This document shows positions 43,185 to 52,593 of a stretch of 64,000 nt of DNA, piece after piece. The notes under the pieces are model-generated. The model was not told the DNA's origin. It saw only the letters and a program-made list of their open reading frames with translations, and made no database searches. Origin of the DNA: Streptomyces sp. NRRL F-2664. Lineage in GTDB: Bacteria; Actinomycetota; Actinomycetes; Streptomycetales; Streptomycetaceae. The translations under genes were made by a program, and so were the position numbers. Numbering within the stretch: position 1 is the first letter of the stretch; each line of letters begins with the position of its first letter. Where the stretch lies: NCBI RefSeq assembly GCF_000719345.1, contig NZ_JOFX01000005.1, positions 263,575 through 327,574 of the forward strand, given 5' to 3'.

Positions 43185-43916
43185 GTGATCACGGACGGGA
43201 CGCGGGCGGCGCTGAGCCGTCGGGCAGCGCTGAACAACGCCGGGTGGTGCGATGCGGTCTGCCGCGCGCACGGCCTGTCGCCGCAGTACGACGGCGAGCA
43301 CCTCTGGACGAGCGCGGTGCGGACCCCGCCGCTGTATCCGGACGCCGTGACCCTGGACGCCGGCGTGGCGGCGCCGAGCGTGCTCCGGTCGCTCGACACC
43401 GGCTCCCCCGGCTGCTCGGTGAAGGACAGCTTCGCGGCTCTGGACCTGGCCGGAGCCGGTTTCGAGGTGCTGTTCGAGGCTCAGTGGATCCACCGCCCGG
43501 CCGGCGCCACGGTCCCGGCGGCGGACCCTTCGGCGCCGCAGTGGTCCGAGGTCCGCGACGCCCCCGAGCTCGCGGCCTGGGAGGCCGCCTGGAGCGGCGG
43601 GGAGAGCACCGGGCTGTTCCCGCCCTCCCTGCTCGGAGGTGGCACCGACTTCCTCGCGGGCCGGGCCGGGGGGCGGATCGTCGCCGGAGCCGTCGCGCAC
43701 ACCGCCGCCGGCGTGGTGGGCGTCTCCAACCTGTTCGCCCGCAGCGGGTCGGACCCCGACGCGGCCTGGGCGGGCGCCCTGTCCGCGATCGCCGCCCGCC
43801 GCCCCGGCCTGCCCGTGGTCGGCTACGAGCACGGGCCGGACCTGGACGCCGCCCTGCGGCACGGCTTCACCGCCACCGGACCGCTGCGCGTGTGGCTGCG
43901 GACCGCCGGCGGGTGA
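43185..43916 (+). CDS. GNAT-like protein of unknown function
   Basis: A 243-residue protein without a strong family motif. The C-terminal half (GGGTDFLAGRAGGRIVAGAVAHTAAGVVGVSNLF, then PVVGYEHGPDLDAALRHGFTATGPLRVW) has the strand order and closing GF-x-GPLRVW of GNAT acetyltransferases, and the N-terminal ~100 residues form an extra domain. GTG 43185 opens the frame where codon use becomes regular. Divergent from the RimJ-type gene. Confidence 0.7.
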   Translation: MITDGTRAALSRRAALNNAGWCDAVCRAHGLSPQYDGEHLWTSAVRTPPLYPDAVTLDAGVAAPSVLRSLDTGSPGCSVKDSFAALDLAGAGFEVLFEAQWIHRPAGATVPAADPSAPQWSEVRDAPELAAWEAAWSGGESTGLFPPSLLGGGTDFLAGRAGGRIVAGAVAHTAAGVVGVSNLFARSGSDPDAAWAGALSAIAARRPGLPVVGYEHGPDLDAALRHGFTATGPLRVWLRTAGG

Positions 43917-43946
43917 CCGCCGGCCGGCTCCCGTGCGCAGTCCGGC

Positions 43947-45944
43947 TCACGGGGTCGTCCCCAGCGCGAGCCGCGGCACGTCGGTCCGTTCGATCCCGAA
44001 GACCTGTGCGTACAGCGACAGTTCCGCCTCCAGCGCTCTGATCATCGTGTCGGCGCGGCGGAAGCCGTGGCCCTCGCCTTCGAAGGCCAGGTAGGCGTGC
44101 GGGACCGGCCGGCCCCGCATGGCGGCCAGCAGCCGCTCCGCCTGCGCCGGCGGGCAGACCGGATCATCCAGCCCCTGGAGCAGGAGGAACGGCGCCGTGA
44201 TCCGGTCGGCCCGGGCCACCGGGGAACGCTCGCGGCACAGGACGGCGAGGGTCTGCGGCGGCCCCGCCAGGCCGTCGATGTAGCGCGACTCCAGGTCGTG
44301 GGTCTCCTCCGCGAAACCCCGCAGGTCGAGTACCGGGTAGATGATCGCCGCGCACGCGTACACGTCGGTCGCGGCCAACGAGGCCGCCGCCGTCCAGCCG
44401 CCGGCGCTGCCGCCGCGGATGGCGAGCCGGGCGCCGTCGGCGGTACCCTCGGCCGCCAGCGCGCGGGCCACCGCGGCGCAGTCCTCCACGTCCACCACGC
44501 CCCACTGCTCGCGCAGCCGCTCCCGGTAGGCGCGGCCGTAGCCGGTGGAGCCGCCGTAGTTCACCTCGACCACGCCGATCCCCCGCGAGGTGAAGTAGGC
44601 GATGTGCAGGTCGAGCACGGGTGGCACGTGGTCGGTGGGCCCGCCGTGCGCCCACACCACGTACGGGGGCAGTTCGTCGGCGGGTGCCCGGCAGGCCGGG
44701 TGGTGGGGCGGGTAGACGTGCGCGTGGATCTGCCGGTCGTCCGGGCCGAGGAAGGTGCGGCTCTGCGGCTCCGGGTAGTAGGCCGGGTCCACCGGGTCCG
44801 CACCCTGCGCGCCGACGACCCTGGCGTGTCCGCCGGCGGTGTCCAGCTCCACCACCTCGTAGGCACTGCGCGGGCTGGCGGCGACGCCGTAGACCCGGCT
44901 GCCGTGCACGGCGAGGGTCGGCTGCCATGCCGTCCACGGCCCCGCCGCGTCCACCAGGTCGCCGCTCTCGGGGTCCAGCACGCCGAGCACCGAGGAGCCC
45001 TGGCCGTGCAGGACGGCGACGAGCCCGTCGGGGAGCGGGGCGATCCAGCGCAGTCCGGGCTTCCACAGCGCTCCCCCGAACTCCTCCTCCCGCAGGCACA
45101 GGTTGACCGCCCACCCGGTGTCCGGGTCCACCCGGTACGGGTTCCACCAGCCGCCGCGGTCACTGACCGCGAGGAGGGTTCCGTCGGGAGTCCATTCCAC
45201 CTGGGCGACGGACTCCTCGGGGCCGCCGAAGACGGTCCGCGCCCCGGCCAGCTCCCCGCCGGCGGTGACCTCGGCCACCTGCAGCTCGGTGCCGTCCCAC
45301 GGCATCCGGGGGTGGTCCCAGACCAGCCAGGCCGCCCGCCCGCCGTCCGGGGCGAGCCTCGGGCCGGTGGTGAAGCGGTGCCGGCCGTCCGTCAGCTCCC
45401 GTACGGCCGACCGGTCCGCGGCGGCGGACCCGTCCAGCGGTACGGCGGCCAGGACCCGGCGGACATCGGTCGGCGCGGGCCCGGTGAACTCCTCCAGCAC
45501 GCACCACACCTCACCGCCGCGCAGCACCGGATCGGCCCAGCGCAGCCCGCCCCCGGTCGCGGAGACGGGCGTGAGGGGCCGCGGGGCGGGGGCTCCCGGC
45601 GCGTCCGGCTCGTACGCGTACAGCCGCTGGTCGGTGAAGTGGACGAAGACCAGCAGGGGTCCGCCGCTCGCCCGCTCGGTGCCCGTCCACGGCAGGCCGC
45701 CGTACTCGGTGAGCCGGCTGCGTACGTTCCACGGCGCGGGCAGCTCACTGACCTCGCTGCCGGTGCCGGCGGGGCGGCGGCGCACGAGGGTGCGCCGGCC
45801 CTCCTCCTGCGGCCGGGGCTCGGTCCACCACACCTCCGCGCCGACGGTGCCGACGTACTCGGGCCGCCCGTCGTGCGCGGCCGCGAGGCCGGCGTCGATG
45901 GGCGAGGGCCAGCTCCCGTACGGACAGGACTGCGTCGCGGACAT
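43947..45944 (-). CDS. S9-family prolyl oligopeptidase-like peptidase
   Basis: A 665-residue cytosolic peptidase. An N-terminal beta-propeller-like region (~1-400) is followed by an alpha/beta-hydrolase domain with the nucleophile in IRGGSAGGWT (Ser near residue 513), Asp in GLDDPVCPP (near 594) and His in GEGHGF (near 626). It lacks a signal peptide. Last gene of the M55-M20-S9 peptidase operon, starting 13 nt after the M20 stop. ATG 45944 is preceded by a GTG that could add one residue. Confidence 0.9.
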   Translation of the reverse strand: MSATQSCPYGSWPSPIDAGLAAAHDGRPEYVGTVGAEVWWTEPRPQEEGRRTLVRRRPAGTGSEVSELPAPWNVRSRLTEYGGLPWTGTERASGGPLLVFVHFTDQRLYAYEPDAPGAPAPRPLTPVSATGGGLRWADPVLRGGEVWCVLEEFTGPAPTDVRRVLAAVPLDGSAAADRSAVRELTDGRHRFTTGPRLAPDGGRAAWLVWDHPRMPWDGTELQVAEVTAGGELAGARTVFGGPEESVAQVEWTPDGTLLAVSDRGGWWNPYRVDPDTGWAVNLCLREEEFGGALWKPGLRWIAPLPDGLVAVLHGQGSSVLGVLDPESGDLVDAAGPWTAWQPTLAVHGSRVYGVAASPRSAYEVVELDTAGGHARVVGAQGADPVDPAYYPEPQSRTFLGPDDRQIHAHVYPPHHPACRAPADELPPYVVWAHGGPTDHVPPVLDLHIAYFTSRGIGVVEVNYGGSTGYGRAYRERLREQWGVVDVEDCAAVARALAAEGTADGARLAIRGGSAGGWTAAASLAATDVYACAAIIYPVLDLRGFAEETHDLESRYIDGLAGPPQTLAVLCRERSPVARADRITAPFLLLQGLDDPVCPPAQAERLLAAMRGRPVPHAYLAFEGEGHGFRRADTMIRALEAELSLYAQVFGIERTDVPRLALGTTP

Positions 45945-45957
45945 CACCGGGCCCCGC

Positions 45958-47343
45958 TCACAGGGACCGCAGGGCGCGGTCGAGGACGCGGACGCCGAAG
46001 TGGAGGGCTTCGACGGGGACCCGCTCGTCCACGCCGTGGAAGAGCGACCAGTAGTCGAAGCCGGGTGGCAGCTTCAGCGGGGAGTAGCCGTAGCCGGTGA
46101 TGCCGAGCCGGGAGAACTGCTTGGCGTCGGTGCCGCCGGCCATGCAGAAGGGCACCACGTGCCCGTCCGGGTCGAAGCGCTCGACGGACTCGCGCAGGAC
46201 GGCGTACGTGCGCCCGTCGACGGGCGCTTCGAGGGCGACCTCCCGGTGGTGGAACTCCCAGGTGACGTCGGGGCCGGTGAGCGCGTCGAGGGTGGCGACG
46301 AACTCGGCCTCGCCGCCGGGCAGCATGCGGCCGTCGACGAACGCGGTGGCCTGGCCGGGGACCACGTTCAGCTTGTAACCGGCGCTGAGCATGGTCGGGT
46401 TGGCGCTGTTGCGGACGGTCGCCTCGACGAGTGCGGCCGCCGGTCCCAGCTTGCCGAGGAGCGAGTCGACGTCGAAGCCTGGCCGCCGCGGGTCGACCGA
46501 CAGGCCCTGGAGGGCGGCGAGTTCGGTGAGGCAGGCGGTGACGGTGTCGGTGAGCCGCACCGGCCACTCGTACGCCCCGATCCGGGCGACCGCGGCGGCG
46601 AGCCGGCTGACGGCGTTGGCCCTGTTGGGCTTCGAACCGTGGCCGGTGGTGCCGCGGGCGGTCAACTTCAGCCAGGCGGTGCCGCGTTCCCCGGCGGCGA
46701 TCGGGTAGAGGGTCCGGCCGGGGCCGGTGTGGACGGTGAAGGCGCCCGACTCGCCGATGCCCTCCGTGCAGCCCTCGAAGAGTTCCGGGTGGTGGTCGGC
46801 GAGGAAACCGGAGCCGTCGACGGCGCTGTCCTCCTCGTCGGCGGTGTACGCGATCACGATGTCGCGGCGCGGGCGCACGCCCGCACGCGCCCAGGCCCGT
46901 ACGACGGCCAGCACCATCGCGTCCATGTTCTTCATGTCGACGGCGCCACGGCCCCAGACCACACCGTCGCGGACCTCGCCGGAGAAGGGGTCCACGCTCC
47001 AGTCGGCGGCTTCGGCGGGCACCACGTCGAGGTGGCCGTGGACGAGGAGGGCGTCGGCGGACGGGTCGGCGCCCGCGATCCGGGCGACCACGTTGGTGCG
47101 GCCCGGGGTGCGCTCCAGCAGGAGCGGCTCCAGCCCGGCGGCGGCGAGCCGTTCGGCGACGTACTCGGCGGCGGGCCGCTCGCGGCAGTCGCCGCCGCCC
47201 CGGTTGGTGGTGTCGATCCGGATGAGGTCCGAGGTGAAGCCGACGGCCTCGTCGAGGGCCACCGCGTCGACCGCGTCCACACGGTCCATGGTGTCGCCGG
47301 CCCCGACGGGAGCCCCGGTGTCGATTGCGCGCATGTCAGCCAT
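45958..47343 (-). CDS. M20-family metallopeptidase
   Basis: A 461-residue M20/M25/M40 enzyme. Metal ligands are seen in LLVHGHLDVVPA (His and the following Asp), WGRGAVDMKNM (bridging Asp) and AYTADEEDSAVDG (catalytic Glu pair), and the dimerisation domain follows TARGTTGHGSKPN. Such enzymes remove C-terminal residues or hydrolyse dipeptides and N-acyl amino acids. The start overlaps the end of the M55 gene by 8 nt. Middle gene of the peptidase operon. Confidence 0.9.
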   Translation of the reverse strand: MADMRAIDTGAPVGAGDTMDRVDAVDAVALDEAVGFTSDLIRIDTTNRGGGDCRERPAAEYVAERLAAAGLEPLLLERTPGRTNVVARIAGADPSADALLVHGHLDVVPAEAADWSVDPFSGEVRDGVVWGRGAVDMKNMDAMVLAVVRAWARAGVRPRRDIVIAYTADEEDSAVDGSGFLADHHPELFEGCTEGIGESGAFTVHTGPGRTLYPIAAGERGTAWLKLTARGTTGHGSKPNRANAVSRLAAAVARIGAYEWPVRLTDTVTACLTELAALQGLSVDPRRPGFDVDSLLGKLGPAAALVEATVRNSANPTMLSAGYKLNVVPGQATAFVDGRMLPGGEAEFVATLDALTGPDVTWEFHHREVALEAPVDGRTYAVLRESVERFDPDGHVVPFCMAGGTDAKQFSRLGITGYGYSPLKLPPGFDYWSLFHGVDERVPVEALHFGVRVLDRALRSL

Positions 47344-48169
47344 ACTGCTCCTCCACGGCCGCCGAGACGACCGTCGTGACCGCCTTGAAGGCGCGGATCC
47401 CCTCGTACATCGTCTCGCTGGTGTACGCGACCCTGCGCTCCCCGCTGCGCTGCACGCCCGGGACCACGGTGGCGGACAGGGCGAGGTGCTCGGCGTCGAA
47501 CTCCAACTCCACGGTGTACGGGCCTGCGGGCACCGGTTCGCGCCGGACGGCGAGGGCGGTGGCCTCCTTGGCCGCGGCCCGGATGTCGGCGGCGGTGCGG
47601 GCGGGGGTGCGGCAGACGGCGGCGTAGCGCGAGACGTGGTCCTTGACGGCGACGGTCACCGCCTGCGGGGCGTAGCCGGCGGCGTCCACGCAGGTCAGGT
47701 CGTCGCCCGTGACCAGGATGACGGGGACTCCGTACTCGGCGACGACGTGGGCGTTGAGCAGCCCCTCGCTCGCGCGGATTCCGTTGAGCCATACCCCGGT
47801 GATGGAGTTGGCGAGGTAGGTGTGGGCGAGCACGCCTTCGGAGCCGGCGCCGGTGTGGTAGCCGACGAAGGCGATGCCGTCGACGTCGCCGCGCTGGACG
47901 CCCTCGACCATGGAGAGGGACTTGTGGCGGCCGGTGAGCATCTCCGCGCGGGCGTCGAGCCGCTCCAGCAGCAGGTTGCGCATGGTCCAGTGGGCCTCGT
48001 TGATGACGACCCGGTCGGCGCCGCCGTCGTAGAAGCCGAGGACGGCGGCGTTGACGTCGGAGGTGAACATCGCCCGGCAGCGTTCCCACTGGGGCGTGCC
48101 GGGCAGCACGTCGGCCGGCCAGGTGACGCCGGTGGCGCCTTCCATGTCGGCGGAGATGAGGATCTTCAT
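47336..48169 (-). CDS. M55-family D-aminopeptidase (DppA type)
   Basis: A 277-residue DppA-like enzyme. The opening ILISADMEGATGV is the metal-site signature of the family; INEAHWTMRNLL and GYHTGAG supply further conserved positions. DppA cleaves N-terminal D-amino acids such as D-Ala-D-Ala. Being first in an operon with M20 and S9 peptidases, it suggests use of peptides containing D-residues, for example from cell-wall turnover. Confidence 0.92.
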   Translation of the reverse strand: MKILISADMEGATGVTWPADVLPGTPQWERCRAMFTSDVNAAVLGFYDGGADRVVINEAHWTMRNLLLERLDARAEMLTGRHKSLSMVEGVQRGDVDGIAFVGYHTGAGSEGVLAHTYLANSITGVWLNGIRASEGLLNAHVVAEYGVPVILVTGDDLTCVDAAGYAPQAVTVAVKDHVSRYAAVCRTPARTAADIRAAAKEATALAVRREPVPAGPYTVELEFDAEHLALSATVVPGVQRSGERRVAYTSETMYEGIRAFKAVTTVVSAAVEEQYG

Positions 48170-48324
48170 CGGGCCCCCGGGCGGTCGGTTGCGACGCGGT
48201 CGCGCGCGACGCGGGCGGCACGCACTGCGCCCACCCTAAGGGCTGCCGCCCCGTCGGAGGCGGATCAGCGCGCGGCGGGGCCGGGGCGGAAAATCCACCC
48301 GAACCGGTGAGACGGCCGAAGCCC

Positions 48325-48348
48325 GCCCGGGCCCGCCGGGGCCCGGGC
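48325..48348 (-). terminator. terminator of the SRPBCC gene
   Basis: GCCCGGGCCC (48325-48334) and GGGCCCGGGC (48339-48348) form a perfect 10-bp stem with a GCCG loop, 12 nt beyond the stop of the SRPBCC gene. Outer GGCC/GGCC bases could extend the stem. Confidence 0.6.
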
Positions 48349-48359
48349 AACGGCCTTGC

Positions 48360-48809
48360 TCAGGAGGTGCCTTCGACCTCGGCGGCCAGGTTGGCGAGCA
48401 GGGTGTCGTAGATCCGGCCGAGGCCCTTGGGCGCGAAGGTGCGCTCGAAGAAGCCGCCGATGCCGCCGGCGCCGTCCCAGACGGTGGTGACGACGGCCTT
48501 CGACCTGCCCTCGCCGGCCGGGGTGACCGTCCAGGTGGTCACCATGGAGGAGTTGCGGTCCTTCTCCACGAGCTGCCCGTCGGTGGGCTCGGTGACGTCG
48601 AGCAGGCAGTCGCGCACGCGCTTGCTGGTGGCCTGCAGCTTCCAGTGCACCAGGGTGCCCTCGCCGTCGCCGCCCTCGCGCACCTCGTACTCGCTGAAGT
48701 GCTCGGGCAGCAGCTTGCCCCGGGTCCCGCTGTAGTCCGCCAGCGTGTCGAAGACCGTCTCCGCGTCGGCCCCGATGATGCGCTCCGTGGTGGCCTCGAC
48801 CTGCGCCAT
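48360..48809 (-). CDS. SRPBCC-family (START-like) protein
   Basis: A 149-residue protein of the polyketide cyclase/dehydrase or SRPBCC superfamily: VEATTERIIGADAETVFDTLADYS at the start, GEGTLVHWKLQATSKR in the middle and the long C-terminal helix FERTFAPKGLGRIYDTLLANLA. These proteins bind hydrophobic ligands in a helix-grip cavity. No partner gene is near; it appears monocistronic. Confidence 0.88.
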   Translation of the reverse strand: MAQVEATTERIIGADAETVFDTLADYSGTRGKLLPEHFSEYEVREGGDGEGTLVHWKLQATSKRVRDCLLDVTEPTDGQLVEKDRNSSMVTTWTVTPAGEGRSKAVVTTVWDGAGGIGGFFERTFAPKGLGRIYDTLLANLAAEVEGTS

Positions 48810-49043
48810 GGCTGTTCCTCCAGCAGTTGTGTCCGCTCGTCACGGCGAAGCCAACCACCTCCGGCGCGGTGGCCCAAATCCGGGTCCGGCCGGCGGATCG
48901 GCGGGCCCGGCGCGCAGCGTCCCGCGGCGTCGGGCCGGGGGCGGCCGGAGGCCCGAGCGGGCGTCCGCCTCGCGCCGTGCCACGCACGCTCCTCCGCCGC
49001 CCACCCCTCTGACCAGGAGGTTCACGGCTCCGCACGATCATGG

Positions 49044-49055
49044 GAACGTTTGTTC
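49044..49055 (+). promoter_or_regulatory. LexA (SOS) box upstream of the radical SAM gene
   Basis: GAAC-GTTT-GTTC matches the GAAC-N4-GTTC core of actinobacterial LexA operators. It lies 36 bp before the ATG and next to a locally AT-rich TTGTTCTATTCTTTC stretch that could form the promoter. The mycobacterial homologue of the downstream gene (Rv2578c) has been reported as LexA-linked, which supports a DNA-damage role; recalled, not checked. Confidence 0.65.
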
Positions 49056-49090
49056 TATTCTTTCGGCAGGGCTATCGAAGGAGGCACACC

Positions 49091-50122
49091 ATGCGCTGGG
49101 AGAACCTGACCGAGGGCCCCACCGGACCGGCCGCGCTCTTCGGGGCCGACGCGGTCGTGACCCGTACGATCGACACCCCCGAGTTCCGGGGGATCACCTT
49201 CCACGAGGTCCGGGCCCGGTCGATCGTCAACCGGGTGCCCGGCGCCTCGCGCATGCCGTTCGAGTGGACCGTCAACCCCTACCGCGGCTGCAGCCACGCC
49301 TGCGTGTACTGCTTCGCCCGCAAGACGCACAGCTACCTCGACCTCGACACCGGCCTCGGCTTCGACTCCCAGATCGTCGTCAAGACCAACGCGCCCGAAC
49401 TGCTGCGCCGCGAGCTCGCCGCACCCCGCTGGACCGGTGCACACATCGCGATGGGCACCAATGTGGACTGCTACCAGCGGGCCGAGGGCCGCTACCGCCT
49501 GATGCCGGGGATCATCGGGGCACTGCGCGACCGCGCCAATCCCTTCTCGATCCTCACCAAGGGCACGCTGATCCTGCGCGACCTCCCCCTCCTGCGCGAG
49601 GCCGCCGAGGTCACCGAGGTCGGGATCTCCGTCTCCGTCGGCTTCACCGACGCGGCCCTGTGGCGGACCGTGGAGCCGGGGACGCCCTCCCCCGCCGCCC
49701 GGCTGAACGCCGTACGCACGCTGACCGACGCCGGGATCGAGTGCGCGGTGCTGATGGCCCCGGTGATCCCCTTCCTCGGCGACTCCCCCGAGCAGCTGCG
49801 GGACACCGTCCGGGCCGTCGCCGAGTCCGGCGCCACCTCCGTGACACCCCTGGTACTCCATCTGCGACCCGGAGCCCGCGAGTGGTTCACCGCCTGGCTG
49901 GGCGAGCACCACCCGCACCTCGTGGAACGGTACGAGCGGATGTACGGGGGCGGCGCGTACGCGCCCACCTGGTACCAGCGGATGATCACCCGCCAAGTCC
50001 ACGAACTCGCGGCCGAATTCGGGATCGGCCCCGCCCGGCGGGGCGCGTCCCGGAAGATCGCCGACCGGGAACGCCCGGCGGCGCCCGCGCCCGCCGCGGT
50101 GACGCAGCTGACCCTCCTCTGA
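49091..50122 (+). CDS. Rv2578c-family radical SAM protein
   Basis: A 343-residue radical SAM enzyme. The [4Fe-4S] motif CSHACVYC lies at residues 67-74 in the context NPYRGCSHACVYCFARKTH, which is characteristic of the Rv2578c/spore-photoproduct-lyase-like group. TNVDCYQRAEGRYRLM and FSILTKGTLILRD follow. ATG 49091 has GAAGGAGG at ideal spacing. The reaction is unknown; resemblance to SplB and the SOS box suggest nucleic-acid repair or modification after damage. Confidence 0.9.
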   Translation: MRWENLTEGPTGPAALFGADAVVTRTIDTPEFRGITFHEVRARSIVNRVPGASRMPFEWTVNPYRGCSHACVYCFARKTHSYLDLDTGLGFDSQIVVKTNAPELLRRELAAPRWTGAHIAMGTNVDCYQRAEGRYRLMPGIIGALRDRANPFSILTKGTLILRDLPLLREAAEVTEVGISVSVGFTDAALWRTVEPGTPSPAARLNAVRTLTDAGIECAVLMAPVIPFLGDSPEQLRDTVRAVAESGATSVTPLVLHLRPGAREWFTAWLGEHHPHLVERYERMYGGGAYAPTWYQRMITRQVHELAAEFGIGPARRGASRKIADRERPAAPAPAAVTQLTLL

Positions 50123-50234
50123 CGTCCACCACGCCCTGAACGGTCATCACATCGGGCCAAAAGCCCCTCCAATCCCGCCTTCCAGACGATGTTTCCGGGA
50201 CGATTCCGCCCAGAACACTCGGCTGGGAGGCCCC

Positions 50235-51809
50235 ATGCTCCACCCCCTGAAGAAGCGCGCCGCCGTCCTGCTGGCGATCTCCACGGTCGCCGCCGCCCTC
50301 GCGAGCCCCGTGACGGCCGCCCCGGCCGCGACCGCGCCGGCCGGGCAGGCCGCACAGGCCGCCGTGCGCTGGACCGGCTGCGCGACCCCCCGCTACCCGA
50401 CGCTCCAGTGCGCGTCCCTCCGGGTGCCCCTCGACCACGACCGCCCCGCCGGCCGGACCATCACCCTCGCGCTGACCCGGGTCCCCCACACCGCCAAGAC
50501 CTCCCAGGGCCCCCTGCTCGTCAACCCCGGCGGGCCGGGCGGCAGCGGGCGCGTCCTCGCCGGGTTCGTGGCCTCCGCCCTCCCCAAGGACGTCGCCGCG
50601 CAGTACGACGTGATCGGCTTCGACCCGCGGGGCGTCGGCAAGAGCGAACCCGCCCTGGACTGCGGACCCGGCCACTTCAAGCCCGTCCGGCCGGACTCCG
50701 TGCCGCTGGACGGGGCCACCGAGCGGGCCAACCTGGAGCGGGTGCGGGCCTTCGCCGAGTCCTGCGGCTCCCGCCACGCGGACGTCCTGCCCCACATCGG
50801 CACCGTCGCGGCCGCCCGGGACATCGAGGTGCTGCGCACCGCCCTGGACGCGGAGCGGATCAGCTACTTCGGCTACTCCTACGGGACCTACCTCGGCGCG
50901 GTGTACGCCAAGCTGCACCCGGGCCGGGTGCACCGGCTCGTCCTCGACTCCGTCGTCGACCCGACCGGCGTCTGGTACCGGGACAACCTCGCGCAGGACC
51001 TCGCCTTCGACGCCCGGCACAAGGCGTTCCTGGCCTGGGTCGCGCACCACGACGCCACCTACCGGCTCGGCACCGACCCGGCGGCGGTCGAGAGGCGCTG
51101 GTACGCCATGCGCCAGGCCCTGCGGCGGACCCCGGCCGGCGGCAAGGTGGGCCCCTCGGAGCTGGAGGACACCTACATGCCGGGCGGCTACTACAACGGC
51201 TACTGGCCCCACCTGGCCGACGCGTTCGCCGCGTACGCGGTGAAGAAGGACCCCGAGCCGCTGGTGGCGGCGTACGAGCGGTTCGGCGCGGTCGAGCCCT
51301 CGGCGGGCAACAGCTACAGCGTCTACACCGCGGTACAGTGCCGGGACTCGGCCTGGCCGCGGAACTGGAACGCGTGGCGCGCGGACATGTGGCGCACGCA
51401 CGCCAAGGCTCCGTTCATGACCTGGAACAACGCCTGGTACAACGCGCCGTGCGCGTTCTGGCCGGTGGAGCCGCTGCGCGCGCCGGACGTCACGAACGCG
51501 GACCTGCCCCCCGCCCTCCTGCTCCAGGCGACGGACGATGCCGCGACCCCCTTCGACGGGGCGGTCAGCATGCGGGAGAAGCTCGCGGGGTCGGCCCTGG
51601 TGGTCGAGGAGGGCGGCGGCAACCACGGCATCGCCCTCAGCGGGAACACGTGCCTGGACGAGAAGGTGGCGGCCTATCTGCGGAGCGGGCAGGCCGCGGA
51701 CGCCACCTGCCCGGCGCAGGCCGCCCCGCGGCCCACGACGGCCACCCGGGCCGTGCCCCCGTCGGCGGGCGGCGCCGCCCTGCACGGCCTGCTGGGCTTC
51801 CGCGGCTGA
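50235..51809 (+). CDS. secreted alpha/beta-hydrolase, tripeptidyl aminopeptidase type
   Basis: A 524-residue exported enzyme. The signal peptide (KKRAAVLLAISTVAAALASPVTAAP) is followed by VRWTGCATPRYPTLQCASLRVPLDH, the lead-in of SlpD/SlpE-type tripeptidyl aminopeptidases. The nucleophile is in YFGYSYGTYLG; PALLLQATDDAATPF holds the Asp and GNHGI the His. The C-terminal TAP-like region contains conserved Cys pairs. It probably releases short peptides outside the cell. ATG 50235 follows CTGGGAGG. Confidence 0.9.
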   Translation: MLHPLKKRAAVLLAISTVAAALASPVTAAPAATAPAGQAAQAAVRWTGCATPRYPTLQCASLRVPLDHDRPAGRTITLALTRVPHTAKTSQGPLLVNPGGPGGSGRVLAGFVASALPKDVAAQYDVIGFDPRGVGKSEPALDCGPGHFKPVRPDSVPLDGATERANLERVRAFAESCGSRHADVLPHIGTVAAARDIEVLRTALDAERISYFGYSYGTYLGAVYAKLHPGRVHRLVLDSVVDPTGVWYRDNLAQDLAFDARHKAFLAWVAHHDATYRLGTDPAAVERRWYAMRQALRRTPAGGKVGPSELEDTYMPGGYYNGYWPHLADAFAAYAVKKDPEPLVAAYERFGAVEPSAGNSYSVYTAVQCRDSAWPRNWNAWRADMWRTHAKAPFMTWNNAWYNAPCAFWPVEPLRAPDVTNADLPPALLLQATDDAATPFDGAVSMREKLAGSALVVEEGGGNHGIALSGNTCLDEKVAAYLRSGQAADATCPAQAAPRPTTATRAVPPSAGGAALHGLLGFRG

Positions 51810-51908
51810 CCCGACCGGCCGGCGGGCCGGCGGCGCCCGACCCGCCGGCCTCCGGCTCGGGCCGTTCGCGGGCGGCAGCACCGCGGAGGCCTCCGCCGCA
51901 CCGGGAGG

Positions 51909-52466
51909 TCAGTCGGCGGGGAGCCCCCGCAGGGCGGTCGTCGCCGCCACCGCGAGGCGGGGTTGGGACTGGGCCCGGGTGAGCACTTCGCGGGCGCGCG
52001 GGTCGGCCAGCGCGCCCAGGCCCTCGACGCAGGCCAGGGCCACCCGCCAGTAGGGGTCGTGGGGGGACAGCAGCCGGGCCAGGGTCGTGATCAGGGCCGG
52101 CACGGACTCGGGGGCGCGCAGGGCGGTGAGCAGCCGGACGGGCTGGAGGGCGTAGGCCGTGCGCAGGCCGTTGGTGGCGAGGGCCGCGGCGGCGCGGGCG
52201 GTGCGCGGGTCGTCCAGCACGGCCAGGGCCTCGGCGGCGGCCGCGCAGCGGGGCGGGTCGCGGTGGTTGAGGAGCAGGACGAGGGGCTCGAAGGCCCGCC
52301 GGTCGCGGGCGAGCCCGAGCCGGTAGGCGGCGAGCTCGCGTGCCCACAGCGGCAGCCCCGCCGAGGCCAGGGAGGACGCCAGGGCATCGGGCCCGGCCGC
52401 GAGCAGCACCTCGTACGCGGGCGATCCGCCCGCCTCCGCCCGCAGGCGCTCCAGCACGTCGTTCAC
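51909..52466 (-). CDS. HEAT-repeat protein
   Basis: A 185-residue helical protein with several HEAT-like units: ARELAAYRLGLARDRRAFEPLVLLL, CAAAAEALAVLDDPRTARAAAAL, WRVALACVEGLGALADPRAREVL. No catalytic motif. Likely a protein-protein interaction scaffold. GTG 52466 gives a natural start; the frame is open 36 codons upstream but without typical codon use. Confidence 0.75.
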   Translation of the reverse strand: MNDVLERLRAEAGGSPAYEVLLAAGPDALASSLASAGLPLWARELAAYRLGLARDRRAFEPLVLLLNHRDPPRCAAAAEALAVLDDPRTARAAAALATNGLRTAYALQPVRLLTALRAPESVPALITTLARLLSPHDPYWRVALACVEGLGALADPRAREVLTRAQSQPRLAVAATTALRGLPAD

Positions 52467-52530
52467 CGGGCCCACCCTAGGGCGGTGGAGGCGTCGCCAC
52501 GTGGGGTTCGCGCAGATGACCAAGCCCTTC

Positions 52531-52551
52531 TGATCGATGATCGATGATCGG
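52531..52551 (+). repeat. three tandem TGATCGA/TGATCGG heptamers
   Basis: Two TGATCGA units and one TGATCGG unit lie in direct tandem. A related array lies inverted upstream of the crotonyl-CoA carboxylase/reductase gene (55728-55744). Shared elements before the two transcription units of one pathway, with a TetR gene between them, suggest a common operator. Confidence 0.55.
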
Positions 52552-52593
52552 TACATTTCGGCGGTACAGGTCACATCTCCGTGGTCTGGCGCA

